DNA of 64,000 nucleotides from Cladopsammia gracilis (taxonomy: Eukaryota; Cnidaria; Anthozoa; Scleractinia; Dendrophylliidae): positions 692,001 to 756,000 of the forward strand of contig JAJGOT010000273.1 of NCBI GenBank assembly GCA_022457155.1, written 5' to 3'. Made by a program: the position numbers and the translations under genes. The notes under the pieces are model-generated. The model was not told where the DNA came from and did no database searches. It saw nothing but the letters and a program-made list of their open reading frames with translations. The first letter of the stretch is position 1; every line of letters starts with the position of its first letter. Positions 21,215-32,637 of this stretch are shown in pieces.

Positions 21215-22212
21215 ATGGCGCCAAAGAAGGGTTTTACTCTACTCGCGTCATCAATCCAGAGCTACTTCGGAAAAAAATTGGTATGTTTTAAGCAAAAGCG
21301 TTTGTGGTGGAACGAGCCCAAATCAATTGTTTAATGAAGTGCGGTGGTGTCAATTTTTCCAGAAGAATTTGTTCAAGTAGAAATGGGATCCTTGCAGCTT
21401 GTGAACGGCGATGTCTACAATGGAAAAGCTTCTTCCGAAATTAGAAACTGTTGCTTCATCATTTGGTTTGCTTGCTGTAATATTACGCCAGCATCCTAAT
21501 AAAAGTTCTCTCCAAAAAGATGGAACGCTCATTCACTTAAAAAAGTTTGGGAACTGTTTCGATTTCAGTTCTATCTCGACCAAAGGCGATCGCGATGCGA
21601 ATGATCATCCCCGGGCAGCTCGTCATTTGACTATGCCTTCTAACCCATGTCCAGCAAACGACTAGCAGATTTCTGCCGGCATCACTGCAGTTCCAGTTGA
21701 CGACACTGTCTTCCAAATTTAAAGGAAAATTTGCGAAAACATGGATCTGATCACCACGGAAAAAGCGCTCATAGTTGATAAACATGGATCTGATCACCAC
21801 AGAAAAAGCGCTCATAGTTGAGAAGCGAGGAAAACGCGTAATCAACAATATTAATGAAGTGTGCAACAGGTACAGATTATTGCTGTCAACAGTCCTGTCG
21901 AATATGTGCACTTTTGGCAACGAAGATACCAAAGGAATCCTGAATGAGGTCATCGAAGAGGTTTCCATTAAAAGTGGTGTAAAAAGAGCAGTGGAGGATT
22001 TGGTTGGAGAGGAAACCTATTCAAAGTATGTGGAACGTTTACGGGTTTCCGACTGGGTCCTGCTTTACTTTAAATCAAAGGCAAGAATTTCAGGAAAGAC
22101 ATGGCAAGCCATTTTGAATTTAACGAGGCTTGGAAGAACAGGGGTCAAGTGTCTGAGAAGTGTGGATACACAGGGAGCTCAGGCTCATAAGAGGACAACT
22201 ATTTTTTCGTGA
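21215..22212 (+). pseudogene. transposon-type protein fragments, unknown family
   Basis: A first-exon-like piece (21215-21280, MAPKKGFTLLASS...GKKL) ends at a GTATGT donor after exactly 22 codons. Open frames 21411-21665 and 21775-22212 follow. The latter has a convincing coding feel (ILNEVIEEVSIKSGVKRA, RVSDWVLLYFKSKARIS, LTRLGRTGVK) and resembles the N-terminal part of proteins repeated in cnidarian genomes, but I cannot name the family. A 43-bp tandem duplication (21738-21823) lies at the start of the last frame. The long minus-strand frame 21537-21968 is its antisense. Confidence 0.4.
21738..21823. repeat. 43-bp tandem duplication
   Basis: Two consecutive units beginning AACATGGATCTGATCACCAC, differing at a few positions. 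Confidence 0.9.
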
Positions 22213-22493
22213 TTTTGATTGCAGCTAAACAACTGTTAAACTGTTCAATCATGTTTCTTGACTGTTTTATGTCTTCTAAACAGCATTTAAGTGAGTTTTG
22301 GTTTTCTGAAAAAGAAACAAAATGAAGTATACGAACACTCGAATGGCTGTTTATTTGCAATTTGGATATTCTATCACCCAAAAATCCTTATATTTTTACT
22401 GTCAAGGTGTTCTGATGCGAGCCTGGGCGCCCTGTGTTGATTAGGTTTGTCCTAACTGATAATCAATTATTTTTGGTTAACTGAAGTTCATAT

Positions 22494-22794
22494 TCACATC
22501 ACAAACAAGCAGCTATATGGCGATATTCCACCTGTATCGACTACACTACGCATGAGAAGGCCAAGATTTAGCGGACATTGTTGGAGGAGTAAGAAAGAGG
22601 TAGTTTCCCAACTGTTATTCTGGGAGCCATCACATGGTAAGAGATCTAGGGGACGTCCAGCCAAGACCTATATTGACCTGCTAGAGGAAGATTCAGGCCT
22701 AACAAAAACATTAAAGCTGGGGCTTGAACTTCAGAGTTTACATGTTATTGAAAGGCGCAGTAATGCACTGATTGTCACCAGATTATACATGTAG
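22494..22794 (+). pseudogene. LINE open reading frame C-terminus
   Basis: One frame reads HITNKQLYGDIPPVSTTLR, RRPRFSGHCWRSKKE, LFWEPSHGKRSRGRPAKTYI and DLLEEDSG. This is the highly recurrent C-terminal segment of an animal LINE, downstream of the reverse transcriptase, with a conserved Arg-Phe-x-Gly-His-Cys motif and an Arg-Gly-Arg-Pro run. The polymerase domain is missing upstream, so it is a 5'-truncated copy. Confidence 0.7.
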
Positions 22795-23353
22795 CATTGC
22801 ATTAAAAAGACATTTGTATGAAAAGAAACTTAAGAGATGGTCTAGTTTTTTTAACAATATCTTACTTGTCTAGCAGTAATCAGAGATTCTGGAGACGCAT
22901 TCAAAGGAACTTCCGGCGGAGATGAACCCCTGAAAAAAAGCAATAGGGGCGGCAATTTGGAAGACCGACACCAAAAAATCCAAAATTTTACTGGATGTAA
23001 GGCACAGGACAACCAACACGAAATTAGTATTGCGTTGTTCAAACACAATTAGTACACCAGAACTAATACTGATGTGTGTTTTCAGGTAGCTGCAGATCAC
23101 TAGAAACAAAATGGATTGCATGTATAATAACAAAGCTAAATTTGTCAAGTTTTTTCTGTCTTGGAAAAATGGCTGTGGTTCCATTTGTAATCTTTCTTTA
23201 AGAATTCACTTTGCGCATGATTGCACGAATTTGAGGTGCTAAATTTATGAGAGAATTTTGACCAACAAACAGCCAAATCCTTTTGATATTAACCTCTTTA
23301 AATAAATTATTAGCATTTTTATCAATTTCTTGAACTTTTTCTCTTTTCTTTAG
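22795..23353. other. no recognisable gene
   Basis: Open frames on the minus strand (22851-23184) have no motif or splice support. Confidence 0.35.
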
Positions 23354-23614
23354 AAATCCTCTGACATCCCTGTTCTTAATTTAAACCAAATAAAAGCAAC
23401 CAAAAAAATGATCTTTGGTGTGTGTAGAGACTACATTGGTGTGAAGAGAGTGGCTCCTCCTTTAAAAGGATCTAGAGTAGACATGGTCGCTGTCCCATAT
23501 TTAATTTCTTTGACAGGCAGAGATCAAATATTGATTGGAACTGTTCCACATGTTTGTCCAGTGAACTCTAAACAGAGTGCAGAGTGTTGTTCGTTTGGCT
23601 ATAGCAAACTGTAA
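23354..23614 (+). CDS. exon candidate, unknown protein
   Basis: A long pyrimidine tract ending TTTTCTTTAG precedes an open frame to a TAA at 23612-23614. It reads KATKKMIFGVCRDYIGVKR then GSRVDMVAVPYLISLTGRD. The hydrophobic/polar alternation looks coding. I do not recognise the family. Most of its gene would have to lie elsewhere. Confidence 0.3.
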   Translation, partial: KSSDIPVLNLNQIKATKKMIFGVCRDYIGVKRVAPPLKGSRVDMVAVPYLISLTGRDQILIGTVPHVCPVNSKQSAECCSFGYSKL

Positions 23615-24187
23615 AGAGAACAGGTACATGTTTTATAAACTCATATTTATACAACTTATATTGTTCTCCCTACAATTCAGCTTGGGTTCAAAAATTTTTA
23701 AGACTTTTCCTTCTTTAAAGCCTAATATTGATATGCATAAATAGATCAGATGAGCAATAATACTCAATTGTGTTTCACTAGTGTAGTGACCACGCATGTG
23801 CATAACATTTTGAATTCATCTCACGTATGATTAACAGGGACTAGTGCAATTATACAGGACATGCAAAGGGACAAATACAATAATTAACCATGTTTATAAA
23901 CTCTTGGTGCCAGTTGCAGGGACCAGAGTTTTGTCGCATGAGTGACTTGAGTTTTAGACAAAAAGTGGTGGTGTACAGGCAGCAAGGCAGGGGACTAATT
24001 ATCACCCAAGGGCTTATAGTTATTATGGGTTATGCTCTGCTATTTTGCCAAACTTGTTTGCAGCATGCAGATCCTCTTTTTAAATGCTGGCATATTAATT
24101 TCATTATGTATGTATCCTAATAATTAATAATTATGTGTTGGAGCTTTGTGTAATATCAATGAGCTATATGTATGTTTTTGCAACTAG
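23615..24187. other. no recognisable gene
   Basis: AT-rich. The 76-codon frame at 23890-24120 has no motif. Confidence 0.35.
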
Positions 24188-25290
24188 AAAACCTTGACGT
24201 CAACATAGGACTCTACCGAGACGACGGTCTAGCCATTTCTAACGCCACACCGAGACAGTGAACATCAAGAAGGAAATATGTCGCATCTTTAATCACAATG
24301 GACTACGCATCACAATTGAAGCCAACAAGCAGATCATTAACTTCCTAGACGTCACCTTTAACCTGAACAACAGCACCTACTAGCCGTTCACAAAGCCTAA
24401 CACATTGCTGCAGTACGTCCATCGCGAGAGCAGCCACCCACCAATCACCACAAAGAACATTCCTGCCAGCATCAACAAACAACTGTCATCCCTTTCATCG
24501 GACAAAGCTTCATTCGACCAAGCCATCCCTCCATACCAAAAAGCACTTGACGAGAACGGATACCACTACACTCTTCATTACGAACCAGCTTTGACTGCGA
24601 AACAGAAAAACAGACAAAACAACATACTCTGGTACAATCCTCCATTCAGTAAAAACGTCAATACCAATATCGGACACAGATTCCTTACCCTAGTAAACAA
24701 ACACTTTCCTAAAGACCACAAGCTAAAAAAAAATCTTCAATCACAATACCATCAAGATCAGCTACAGCCATATAATAACACTAAACAAATTATCGACAAT
24801 CACAAGCATATTTTGAATCCACCCATACACACCAATGAAACTATAAACGCAATTGTCAACAAACATGCAACTGCCGACAAAACAACACATGCCCACTTAA
24901 CAGAAACTGCCTCCAATCATCAGTTATCTACCAAGCAACCATCAAAAATAAGGACAATAACACTTCTGAAACGTACATTGGACTGACAGAAAACGCTTTT
25001 ACGACAAGATACAAAAACCATGCTACATCATTCTGTCACGCAAAACACAGAAACTCCACCGAACTCAGCAAACATATCTGGAACCTTAAAGATAAGAACA
25101 TTGACCACTCTATTTCGTGGCGTATCATTTCATGAAGTTCAACCTACAAAAGCTCAAGTAAAAGATGCAATCTGTGCCTTAAAAAAAACATTTTTATAAT
25201 CTGCCGACCTGAGTTGTCATCACTTAACAAGCATAATGAACTTGCATCTTCTTGCCGCCACAGGAACAAAGTGTTGCAACGTAACAGTTA
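24188..25290 (+). pseudogene. Penelope-like retroelement: reverse transcriptase C-half plus GIY-YIG endonuclease
   Basis: From 24188 the sequence reads NLDVNIGLYRDDGLAIS, which holds the catalytic YxDD of the palm domain. It continues [20 protein letters not shown] and, in frame 24405-24986, YVHRESSHPPITTKNIP, WYNPPFSKNVNTNIG and HFPKDHKL. From about 24940 a GIY-YIG segment follows (SETYIGLTENAFTTRY, NSTELSKHIWNLK), then a Cys/His tail to about 25275. This order, reverse transcriptase then GIY-YIG, defines Penelope-like elements. An in-frame TAG near 24380 and several frameshifts break it. The 5' half is absent. A hammerhead ribozyme lies 95 bp downstream. Confidence 0.85.
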
Positions 25291-25384
25291 ATTTTATGAA
25301 ATTTAAATTTAAATTTGAATTAACCGCATCATTGATTATGTAAATTTTATAGTGTAAGAACGACGGTTATGAATATTCATTAAA

Positions 25385-25427
25385 ATCCCCTGAAGAGTGA
25401 GCAATCACGAAACAGGCTTGTAGGGAT
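25385..25427 (+). ncRNA. hammerhead ribozyme, minimal type I
   Basis: Core CTGAAGA at 25390-25396. Stem II GTGA/TCAC with a GCAA tetraloop (25397-25408). GAAA at 25409-25412. Four-pair stem III with a GC loop (25412-25421, one G-U). Cleavage is expected after A25422. Stem I is five perfect pairs (25385-25389 ATCCC with 25423-25427 GGGAT). All core nucleotides match the hammerhead consensus. It follows a Penelope-like GIY-YIG gene on the same strand, which is where such ribozymes occur in this family. Confidence 0.9.
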
Positions 25428-25726
25428 GAAAGAGTAGTTTTTTTCTATTTTCCAATAAAAATATATATTATATAAATATACACTGTATATATTTCAATAG
25501 CATTTTAAATCACTGTCCACGACTATGATCCTTGTTCAATTATCAAACACAATATAAAATTATTAAATTATATGATTTTTAATTCGTTAATGTGCATTAA
25601 TGTGGACTTTTGTCCGGGGGTTAATTCTTTCTTCTTTATTGTGCATGATCAATGATGATAAAGTTTCCTGAAAATTAATGGAAACTCAGCTTTCAGATGA
25701 ATGAGTGAATAGTTAATTCCTTTCCA
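25428..25726. other. no gene
   Basis: Very AT-rich sequence after the ribozyme, with TATATATTATATAAATATA near 25465. Confidence 0.5.
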
Positions 25727-27009
25727 TTATCACCAGACCTGTCATAACAGACACCCTCAGCAAGACCAATTTGGTTATGATCGATGATCCAGTCATATGA
25801 ACTACTTTAGATGAACTCTTCATACAAGTACAAAGCGGCCTAACTATGGGGTCTCGTACTGCTGGGGTCTCAAAGGCAGAGGACAGTTTATTGCTGACCA
25901 CGAATGACACAGTAGTCCAGAGGTAAGCAGCTGGTATAGAATTTAAATTTTTAATTGAACTACTCATTTTTTAACCAAAGCCAGGCTGCACTCTAGCCAT
26001 TATTTATAGAGCTTAGTAGCCCCAAGTAAGATGTGTGGAGTGCAAGGAAACAGTTGACATGTTCACTAGTCATACATGTAGTTAATGATGAAGATTTGTC
26101 ATGTTATACTTGCAGAGATGAAGGATGTGTCCTTGTGTTTCAATATGTTCGGGGTCATTTTCATCTGAAGATGAGAACAGGCTGAACACTGGTATTAAGA
26201 CTATTGTAGCAGAGAACAATGTATGTAGAAACTCTTCTCATTTATAGTTAGAAATGTTATTTAACTTAAGCATTCTTTGTTACACTACCATTAATACTCG
26301 CAGAAATGGCGGAGCTGGAGATCCTGAGCGTGAAAATGCCTAAACAGCTGAAAAAAGCTTGGAAGGACGAAGAATTAAAATAACTCATCGAAAGTTAAAA
26401 GGAAAGCCTTTGTCTATGGAACACATTAATAAGGACTACCATAACAGGGACCAAAGACCGGTTGCCATGGTAGAAATAGAGCAGGTTTGGATGTATCGAA
26501 AGAGGAAATCATCTTGAAACACGTAGAGAGGGCAGTACAGTCGAGAAATTAATTTAACATTGAAGATGAAATCTGGTCTGCATTAGATGAGCAATACAAA
26601 TCTAAATGGCTGTATATTCAGCAAATGCCATTCCACCAAGGAGTTGTTAAAGCAATGAAGAGTACAGCTTCACTTACTGAAGAGCCAGATAATACTTCTC
26701 GTAAAGGTTTTAAATTAATTCGTTGTTGTTTACAGTTTTCCATTGAGAGCACAAAGTAAGCTATAAAAATAGGCCTTTGACAGTGAAATTTTCCATTTTG
26801 AAGTAGAGGTTATTGTAATAAACCATAATGCAAAAGGCTGAATATGTGACCCTATTTTGGAAAAGGTGGTAAAAGGTGAAAGACGTTTTAACACGTTTTA
26901 AATACCTTGAGAAAGAAAGTTTAAATGCGTAGAAGAAACGTTCAAACACGTTTTTGATAAGGTGGATGTAACATCTAATCGAGCTTTTAAAAGCAATAAT
27001 TGTTTCAAT
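25727..27009 (+). repeat. dispersed repeat R, copy B, left part
   Basis: Matches copy C (57562-58854) throughout and copy A from 26348 on. It holds exon a (to 25922, GTAAGC donor) and exon b (26116-26220) of an unknown gene, then a MADF-like coding relic from 26305 (start MAELEIL). Exon b has a one-base deletion relative to copy C near 26148, and the MADF-like frame has an early stop (TAA in place of the codon pair reading TGT CTC in copy C). The copy is cut by the ISL2EU element right after the AT at 27008-27009. Confidence 0.8.
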
Positions 27010-27084
27010 AGCCCTTTTTACAGTTCCCGGCGCCATATTGGAATAGTAACCGCGCAAACTTGATAGCGAGGCTGGAGGTGACCC
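27010..27084 (+). repeat. ISL2EU left terminal inverted repeat
   Basis: Exact reverse complement of 34095-34169 over 75 bp. Similarity stops right after GGTGACCC. Confidence 0.95.
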
Positions 27085-27158
27085 AGCGGCAGATTCGAAC
27101 AGCTGATATAGTAGCTTGATGCGCGACTCGAGATTCTTTGTTGAATTTTTCTTTGAGA

Positions 27159-29021
27159 ATGGTTATTAAGTACAAAAACAAAGAAATTTCGATTCTCGAT
27201 GAGATCCAGAAGCTGAGGGCAAAAGATCTACGAGATATTTTGTGATCTCATTCAGAAACAACCGGAGGAACGAAAGCCGATTTGGTGTTGAAAGTTTATG
27301 CATTACTAATGCAAGATGTTTTGCCACTTTCAAACAGCGAGGGAAATGAAGAAGTTCTTCGAACACAGGAGCAAGACGAAAATCAAGACGATGGCGACTT
27401 TAAATACGACGCAACAATGCGTAGGATCTCAGCGCTTGGATGGTCAAGCGGCCTTCGGCATTTGCCAGAAATGAACTTCATACAGTTGTATGACTATGTC
27501 GTTGTATCCACGCGCAAGTATCGCCACATCGTTTTAAAGGGAACCCATTACAAGAAACTTAAATCCTATCAATTTTTCTTTGAAGGAAACGTAAAAAAGT
27601 TGGAAACTAAAACTTTTGAAAACAAAACTTATGTCAGAGCGAATGTGCTCCCCTCGATGAAGAGGACCCCATACGGAGTTGTTGTCGAGTTCACGCCTAC
27701 ATGTGATGTTTTACGTGCAGCCTGTACTTGCCCCGCTGGTCTCGGGATGCATGGAAAAGGAAAGTGTAATCACGTTGGTGGGGTGCTCTTTGCCATAGAA
27801 GATTTCATTAGAAGAGGTTTGCAAAATAACCCAGAGCCACTAACTTGCACATCGCTGCTATGGGTCTGGGTAGTTCCTCGAAATGAAAGTGTTGCCGCCA
27901 GGCCACTTGACAAAGTTCTGATAAGGAAAATAAGATTTGCAAAGAAGAACATCAGAACACAGGGGAAAATAATCAAGTTTGATCCGAGGGCTCCGCAGCA
28001 GCGTGGTCGTGACGAAGGATTTAAAGAACTCAGCGAAAAGCTCCAGGATTGTTTGCCATCAAGCTCGTTCTTTCTGTTCCATGACCTCCAATCAAACTGT
28101 GCAGGTTGTAATGACAAGTCCACTTCAACCTTAGATGGGCGTGAGGAGGGGCAAGACAGAGGTGAGGAGGATCAAGAAGACACACCATTCAATGACAATT
28201 TTGACATCGCAACTGATCGTTTTAAAAGCATTGTTGACGAACATGTCTCTAACATGACAGTATCAGATGAAGAAATTAGTGAAACCGAAAGATCAACAAG
28301 AGGGCAGAACAAAAACCAACTGTGGTTTGAAAAACGAAAGTCCCTCCTGACAGCTTCAAATTTTGGTAAAGCTTCCAAAACTAAAGTTGAGCCATCGAAT
28401 AAACTGAAATCTATGCTATACACTAACTTTACGACCGAGGCTGTGCAGTATGGAATCGAAAGCAAGGAGAAAGCTGTGGCCCTTTACATAGATGAAATGG
28501 CGGGAGACAGTATCACTGTAAAGGTGGACGAGGTGGGACTTCTACAATCCAAGGAGAAGCCCTTCCTAGCAGCAAGCCTAGATCGAATAATAACAAATGT
28601 GGCCACAAATGAGAAGTGGGGTATGGAGATCAAATCACCCTTAAGCAAAGCTGGCATGAGAGTTGAAGATGCCTGCAAAATTAAAAACTTTTTCCTGGAA
28701 AAACTTGATGATGGAACAATCAAGTACAAGGCCAACTCCACTCAGCATCTAACTTGGCCCTAAAAGGCATTGGTTTTTGTAGTGTATTTTGGAGAAGAAA
28801 TGCCTCTGTTCAAAGAGAACATCTTCTTTGATAGCATTCGGTGGAGTGATGAACTTCTCCCCAGACTTGAGTATTTTTACAGAAGGGCACTTTTCCCTGA
28901 AATGCTCACAATGAGGGTTCAGAGAGGAAAGCTTTTGTATCTCCACGGTGGATGGCAACCATATGGGCAATACTCCTGTACAGTAAATGGATTGAAGTTA
29001 AGATTTAATAGGGCCCAATGA
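27159..29021 (+). pseudogene. SAP/SWIM/YqaJ-nuclease protein of ISL2EU, broken
   Basis: The ATG at 27159 begins a SAP-like helix-extended-helix (KLRAKDLRDIL, then KADLVLKVYALL) interrupted by TGA at 27243-27245. From there the frame is open for 493 codons to 28763. A SWIM zinc finger (CTCPAGLGMHGKGKCNH) lies at about residues 149-165. A YqaJ-like exonuclease domain follows, with WFEKRKSLLTASNFG, YGIESKEKAVALY, FLAASLDRI and MEIKSP, which includes the Glu/Asp-x-x...Glu-x-Lys acidic site. Small indels near 28750-28780 throw the end out of frame; the tail continues at 28770-28920 (VVYFGEEMPLFKENIFFD). YqaJ-family proteins are lambda-exonuclease-like, and their role in this transposon is not known to me. 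Confidence 0.85.
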
Positions 29022-29942
29022 CTCTACCACTTGTTCTAACAGCTTTTGTCATAAGTAAAGGAGAATAATTAATATTTTACTTCCTGTAGGGCAAAGATTG
29101 ATAAGTCATGGAAATCAAACATACTGTATGATCAGTTTCAAAATGAATTAAATCACACTAGCCAGTCACAAAAGGCACAGAAAGTCGTGTAAGATAATCA
29201 AAATTCTGATAAAATAATCTAAGCCATTTGTGATAAGTTTCGGTTTCAGTTAATCTTGTTGTGCCAACTGGTGCTCTACTGTTTATGTTTCAGTGTAATA
29301 ATATCCTTCAGCATTTTTTCAGTCAGAGGACAGTTATCCTGTGAGGCATAACATCGATAGACATCAAAGTTCTCCTTGATGCTCAGCCTAATCAAATCTC
29401 TAAGTTAAGAGCATACACAAAGCGATCACCACATGTTTGCACATTCAAAGTTTTGAAAGATTAATTTGATGTTGAGTATTTTTATACTCATTAAAATCAT
29501 GATAAATGGCTTGAATCAGTAAATAACTTCAATAAGATAAATTTGGAATGATCATGTGCAGTTCCATAAAATATCCATACCCCCATGGAAGGGATTTTTT
29601 TATAAGAACCCTTCACCCCTCTTGAAATTCTATTTAAACTCTACATATCTTTAAAGGTTTTGGTCTTTGGGACCCACCACCCACCCCCAGGAAATTCCAA
29701 TTCCTCCCTGTAAGGGAGTATGAACATTTTTTGGAACTGCAGTATGTACACAATGAGAATCCATAAATTTAATAAATAAATTAATAAATAAATATGGTGC
29801 AATGCAAGTACCATATTTGGCAAAGAATTACTGCTGCATTTTCAATACAAAATCAATCATTTTTTCTCTATAATGTTATGACAATGATTTATCAATGGCT
29901 ATGTTTGAGTTCTTAAGTAAATAATTCTAACAAAAAACATTC
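29022..29942. other. non-coding interior of ISL2EU
   Basis: AT-rich spacer between the 3' ends of the two convergent ISL2EU genes. It includes an AATAAATAAATTAATAAATAAAT run near 29770 that could serve as polyadenylation signals on the plus strand. Confidence 0.5.
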
Positions 29943-30670
29943 CTAAGGTTCAGCTGGGGGCAATAAAGGAGGTAAAAAGTTGGTTAATAATCCACAAACA
30001 GTTGCTATTTGTGTAGCATATGGGCTCAAATTGTTTGGCAACGTTCCATCCAAAATATGGTATGTTGTTATTCTTCCAATAGCCCGCTCGACATGAATTC
30101 GAACAGAAGCAATATTCATTGTTTCCTCTGTTTCTGCAGCTGTCATTTGCTCCCGTCCAGACAAAAATGGTGGAAAATTCACCGAAACACCCTCAGGCAC
30201 GATATTACCAATGTCAAAACCACGGTCCACCATCACATTATCGCCAGACTCTAGCAAATCACAAATCCCACTTTCTCTTGTAATCTGTTTGTCAGATACA
30301 CGACCACCCCAGAGGTCAGATAGGAAAGTCACTTGACCATTTGGAGTTATACCAACAAGCAATTTCCATGTATTGTGGTGTTTATAGTCAGACCACGTTT
30401 CTGACTGGGCCAACATAGCTGAAGGTCGCTGAATAAACAACTCAGTACAGTCCAATATTATTCTTGTCGTTGGGTATTGTGCAAATTCCCGGGGCATGTT
30501 TTTCCGTATAAGCTCTTGAGAGGGAAATGGGAATAAGTCTTTGAGCTCATAATAAAGAAAATTAACCCATGTGATACAGATTCGAGACACAGAACTAATG
30601 CTTACACCAAATCTATCAGCAAGGTCCTGGACAAACAGGATTTCGTGCGTTGGCCATCCGCATTGTATTA
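29943..30670 (-). pseudogene. ISL2EU transposase (DDE_Tnp_4-like), split by the Harbinger insertion
   Basis: Reading down the minus strand from 30670, a helix-turn-helix (FVQDLADRFGVSISSVSRI) precedes the catalytic domain. The first Asp is in RIILDCTELF, the second in NVMVDRGFDI, and the Glu in HVERAIGRI, as in DDE_Tnp_4 transposases with an HTH_Tnp_4 start. The frame is open to the stop at 29943. The start of the gene lies beyond the nested Harbinger element, at about 33907-34000 (minus), where an ATG and an Arg/Lys-rich stretch are followed by a frame change. The catalytic triad is intact, but the gene is cut within the HTH region. Confidence 0.85.
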
Positions 30671-30985
30671 GGGAATTTAAGATAGGAGACTACGGTCAGC
30701 AAGTACGGTTGGACGAGCACTAGGGATCTGGGTCGAAGTGTTATGCGCATGACTACTTTTCCTTCGCTCACCGTAGCCAGTTCCACGACGGTGAATTGAC
30801 GGTGAATTTCGCGTAGCGAAGACTTCGTAGGTAATTATTTCTTTTATTATTTGAATTTTAACTTCATTTTAGCTTAAGGAAGTCGAAAATGGTTAAGCTG
30901 TCCTCTCTTGAAGATTTTGTGAATTTTTAATTTAATTAACAAGATGTTTAACACATTGCCTTTCTCATTGACAGAATAAGCTTAA

Positions 30986-32438
30986 ATGGAGCCATCTTCA
31001 TCATCTCTGTGAGTAAACACATTTTCAACTTATGCTTAAATATTAATTTGTGTATATTAATAATAACAGTCTTACGTATTCTTGGTCTCTTACCTACTCT
31101 GTTTTTAAGTTTTTCTCGTTTTAGTTTGTTCCTTCTGCCCTCTGTGTATCGCTGTTGTTGTTGTTGTTTTTTGTTGGCGAAGTCATTTAGTAATTTAACA
31201 TTAGAATGATTTGTCCTTCTAGCGCTGCCGATTATCAAGATTCTGCAAGTCTGAGAAACAAGTGAGCACAAAATATATAATGTTTTATTATTCGTTTAAG
31301 TTCGTTTTTTGCTTATCGGTACACTATGCACATTCAGTTAAGTTCGGGATACATTTTCTCAATTCATTTTTGACATTTTTCATTCATAGTGGAACCTTTC
31401 GCTGGACAAGCCAAAAAGACCTCCTTCTTTTGAGGGAAGTGAGGTTAACAGAACCTTACATGTTCAAATCTGGGAGTAAAATGGCAGGGCAGAAGTGGAA
31501 GGAGGTTGCTGAGAATATCAACAGTTATGAAGGTTTTAAAAAATGCCCTCGGGACCAGAGAAGTGTAACGGAGCATTTCCATAAATTAATTGCAGACTTC
31601 AAAGACAAGATGAAAAAAGAAGAAGCCTCAAGTGGAACATCTCCAGAACCACTGACACAAACAGAAGAAATTCTGGAAGAAATTGCTGAAATCATGTCAA
31701 ACAAACCGAACGAAGGAGATGAAGATTCAAAGGCAGTAAGATCCTGTTCAGTTTTGAGCGTGTTTATGGGATGTTGAAGGGTTTCCTTTTATGTTGAATT
31801 AACAAATACTATTCAAATGTGTTTCTTTATTTAAACCGAGCTTTTTAAAAGTTGCTCTATTTGTTAGGTGGTTAGAGCTCGTTTAGTTTTGTGTATGTAT
31901 GCAAGTGTGTGTTGTATGTGTTTAGAGGAGGGAAGGGTAAGGGTTTGAATGTTCCTAAAATTTAAGGGTGTGCTTTTATATTGAAATTGCAATTGCTATT
32001 CAGACGTTTTCCTTTCCAAACTTTTAAAAACTTTGTCGAAGTTATTTTGTTGAAATTGTTTTCCTTTAGAAAACAGCCGAAAGGAAGCAAGCCATGGATG
32101 CTAGAAAGAAAGCAATGCATACATGGTCAAAATCTAAGAAAGCTGACAAAGCAAAAGACGAATCAGATGAAAATTTGAGCGATGATGAGGAGAGGCCTGT
32201 ACTAAACAGAAGCAGAAAAAGGCGGAGAGGAAGTGATGCTCTCAAGTTTTTGCAAGAGCAGGGCGAAAAAGAGGAAGAACGAAAGCAAGAGGAATTAAAA
32301 TACCGCAGAGAGATGGCTGCCATTGAGATGAAACGCCAAGATTTACTTCAACGGCAGCTGCAAATGCAGCAACAGCAAATGCAACAAATGCAAACCATGA
32401 TGCTTTCTATTGTATCTAAAATTACCAAGTCTGATTAG
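30986..32438 (+). CDS. Harbinger Myb/SANT-like DNA-binding protein, four exons, intact
   Basis: Exons 30986-31008, 31223-31261, 31390-31735 and 32070-32438 join in frame (23+39+346+369 nt) to give 258 residues. All introns are GT..AG (donors GTGAGT, GTGAGC, GTAAGA; acceptors CCTTCTAG, CATTCATAG, TCCTTTAG). The protein has a Myb/SANT-like domain at about 22-100 (GTFRWTSQKDLLLLREV, W in KMAGQKWKEVAENI, and a DQRSVTEHFHKLI helix), an acidic linker, and a basic Gln-rich coiled coil at the C-terminus. In Harbinger elements this partner binds the transposon ends and helps bring the transposase into the nucleus. Its 3' end faces the transposase gene 199 bp away. No break is visible. Confidence 0.85.
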
Positions 32439-32637
32439 TTCGAAGTGAAGATGACTGATTTTTTGACATTCACACTTTTAATTGTTTATGGTTAACCTTT
32501 TTATGAGCAAACCTGTGAATGTTTACATAATTATAGTAACTTCCTTGATGTTGAAGCTTAAATTTGAAGCAAATTAAAGAGTTTATATTGGATGAAGTCC
32601 TGTACTGTACCAAGTGTGACTTATCATGACAAATATT

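Noticed and set aside
21537..21968. 143-codon minus-strand frame
   Set aside because: Antisense to the better supported plus-strand frame at 21775-22212; no motif.
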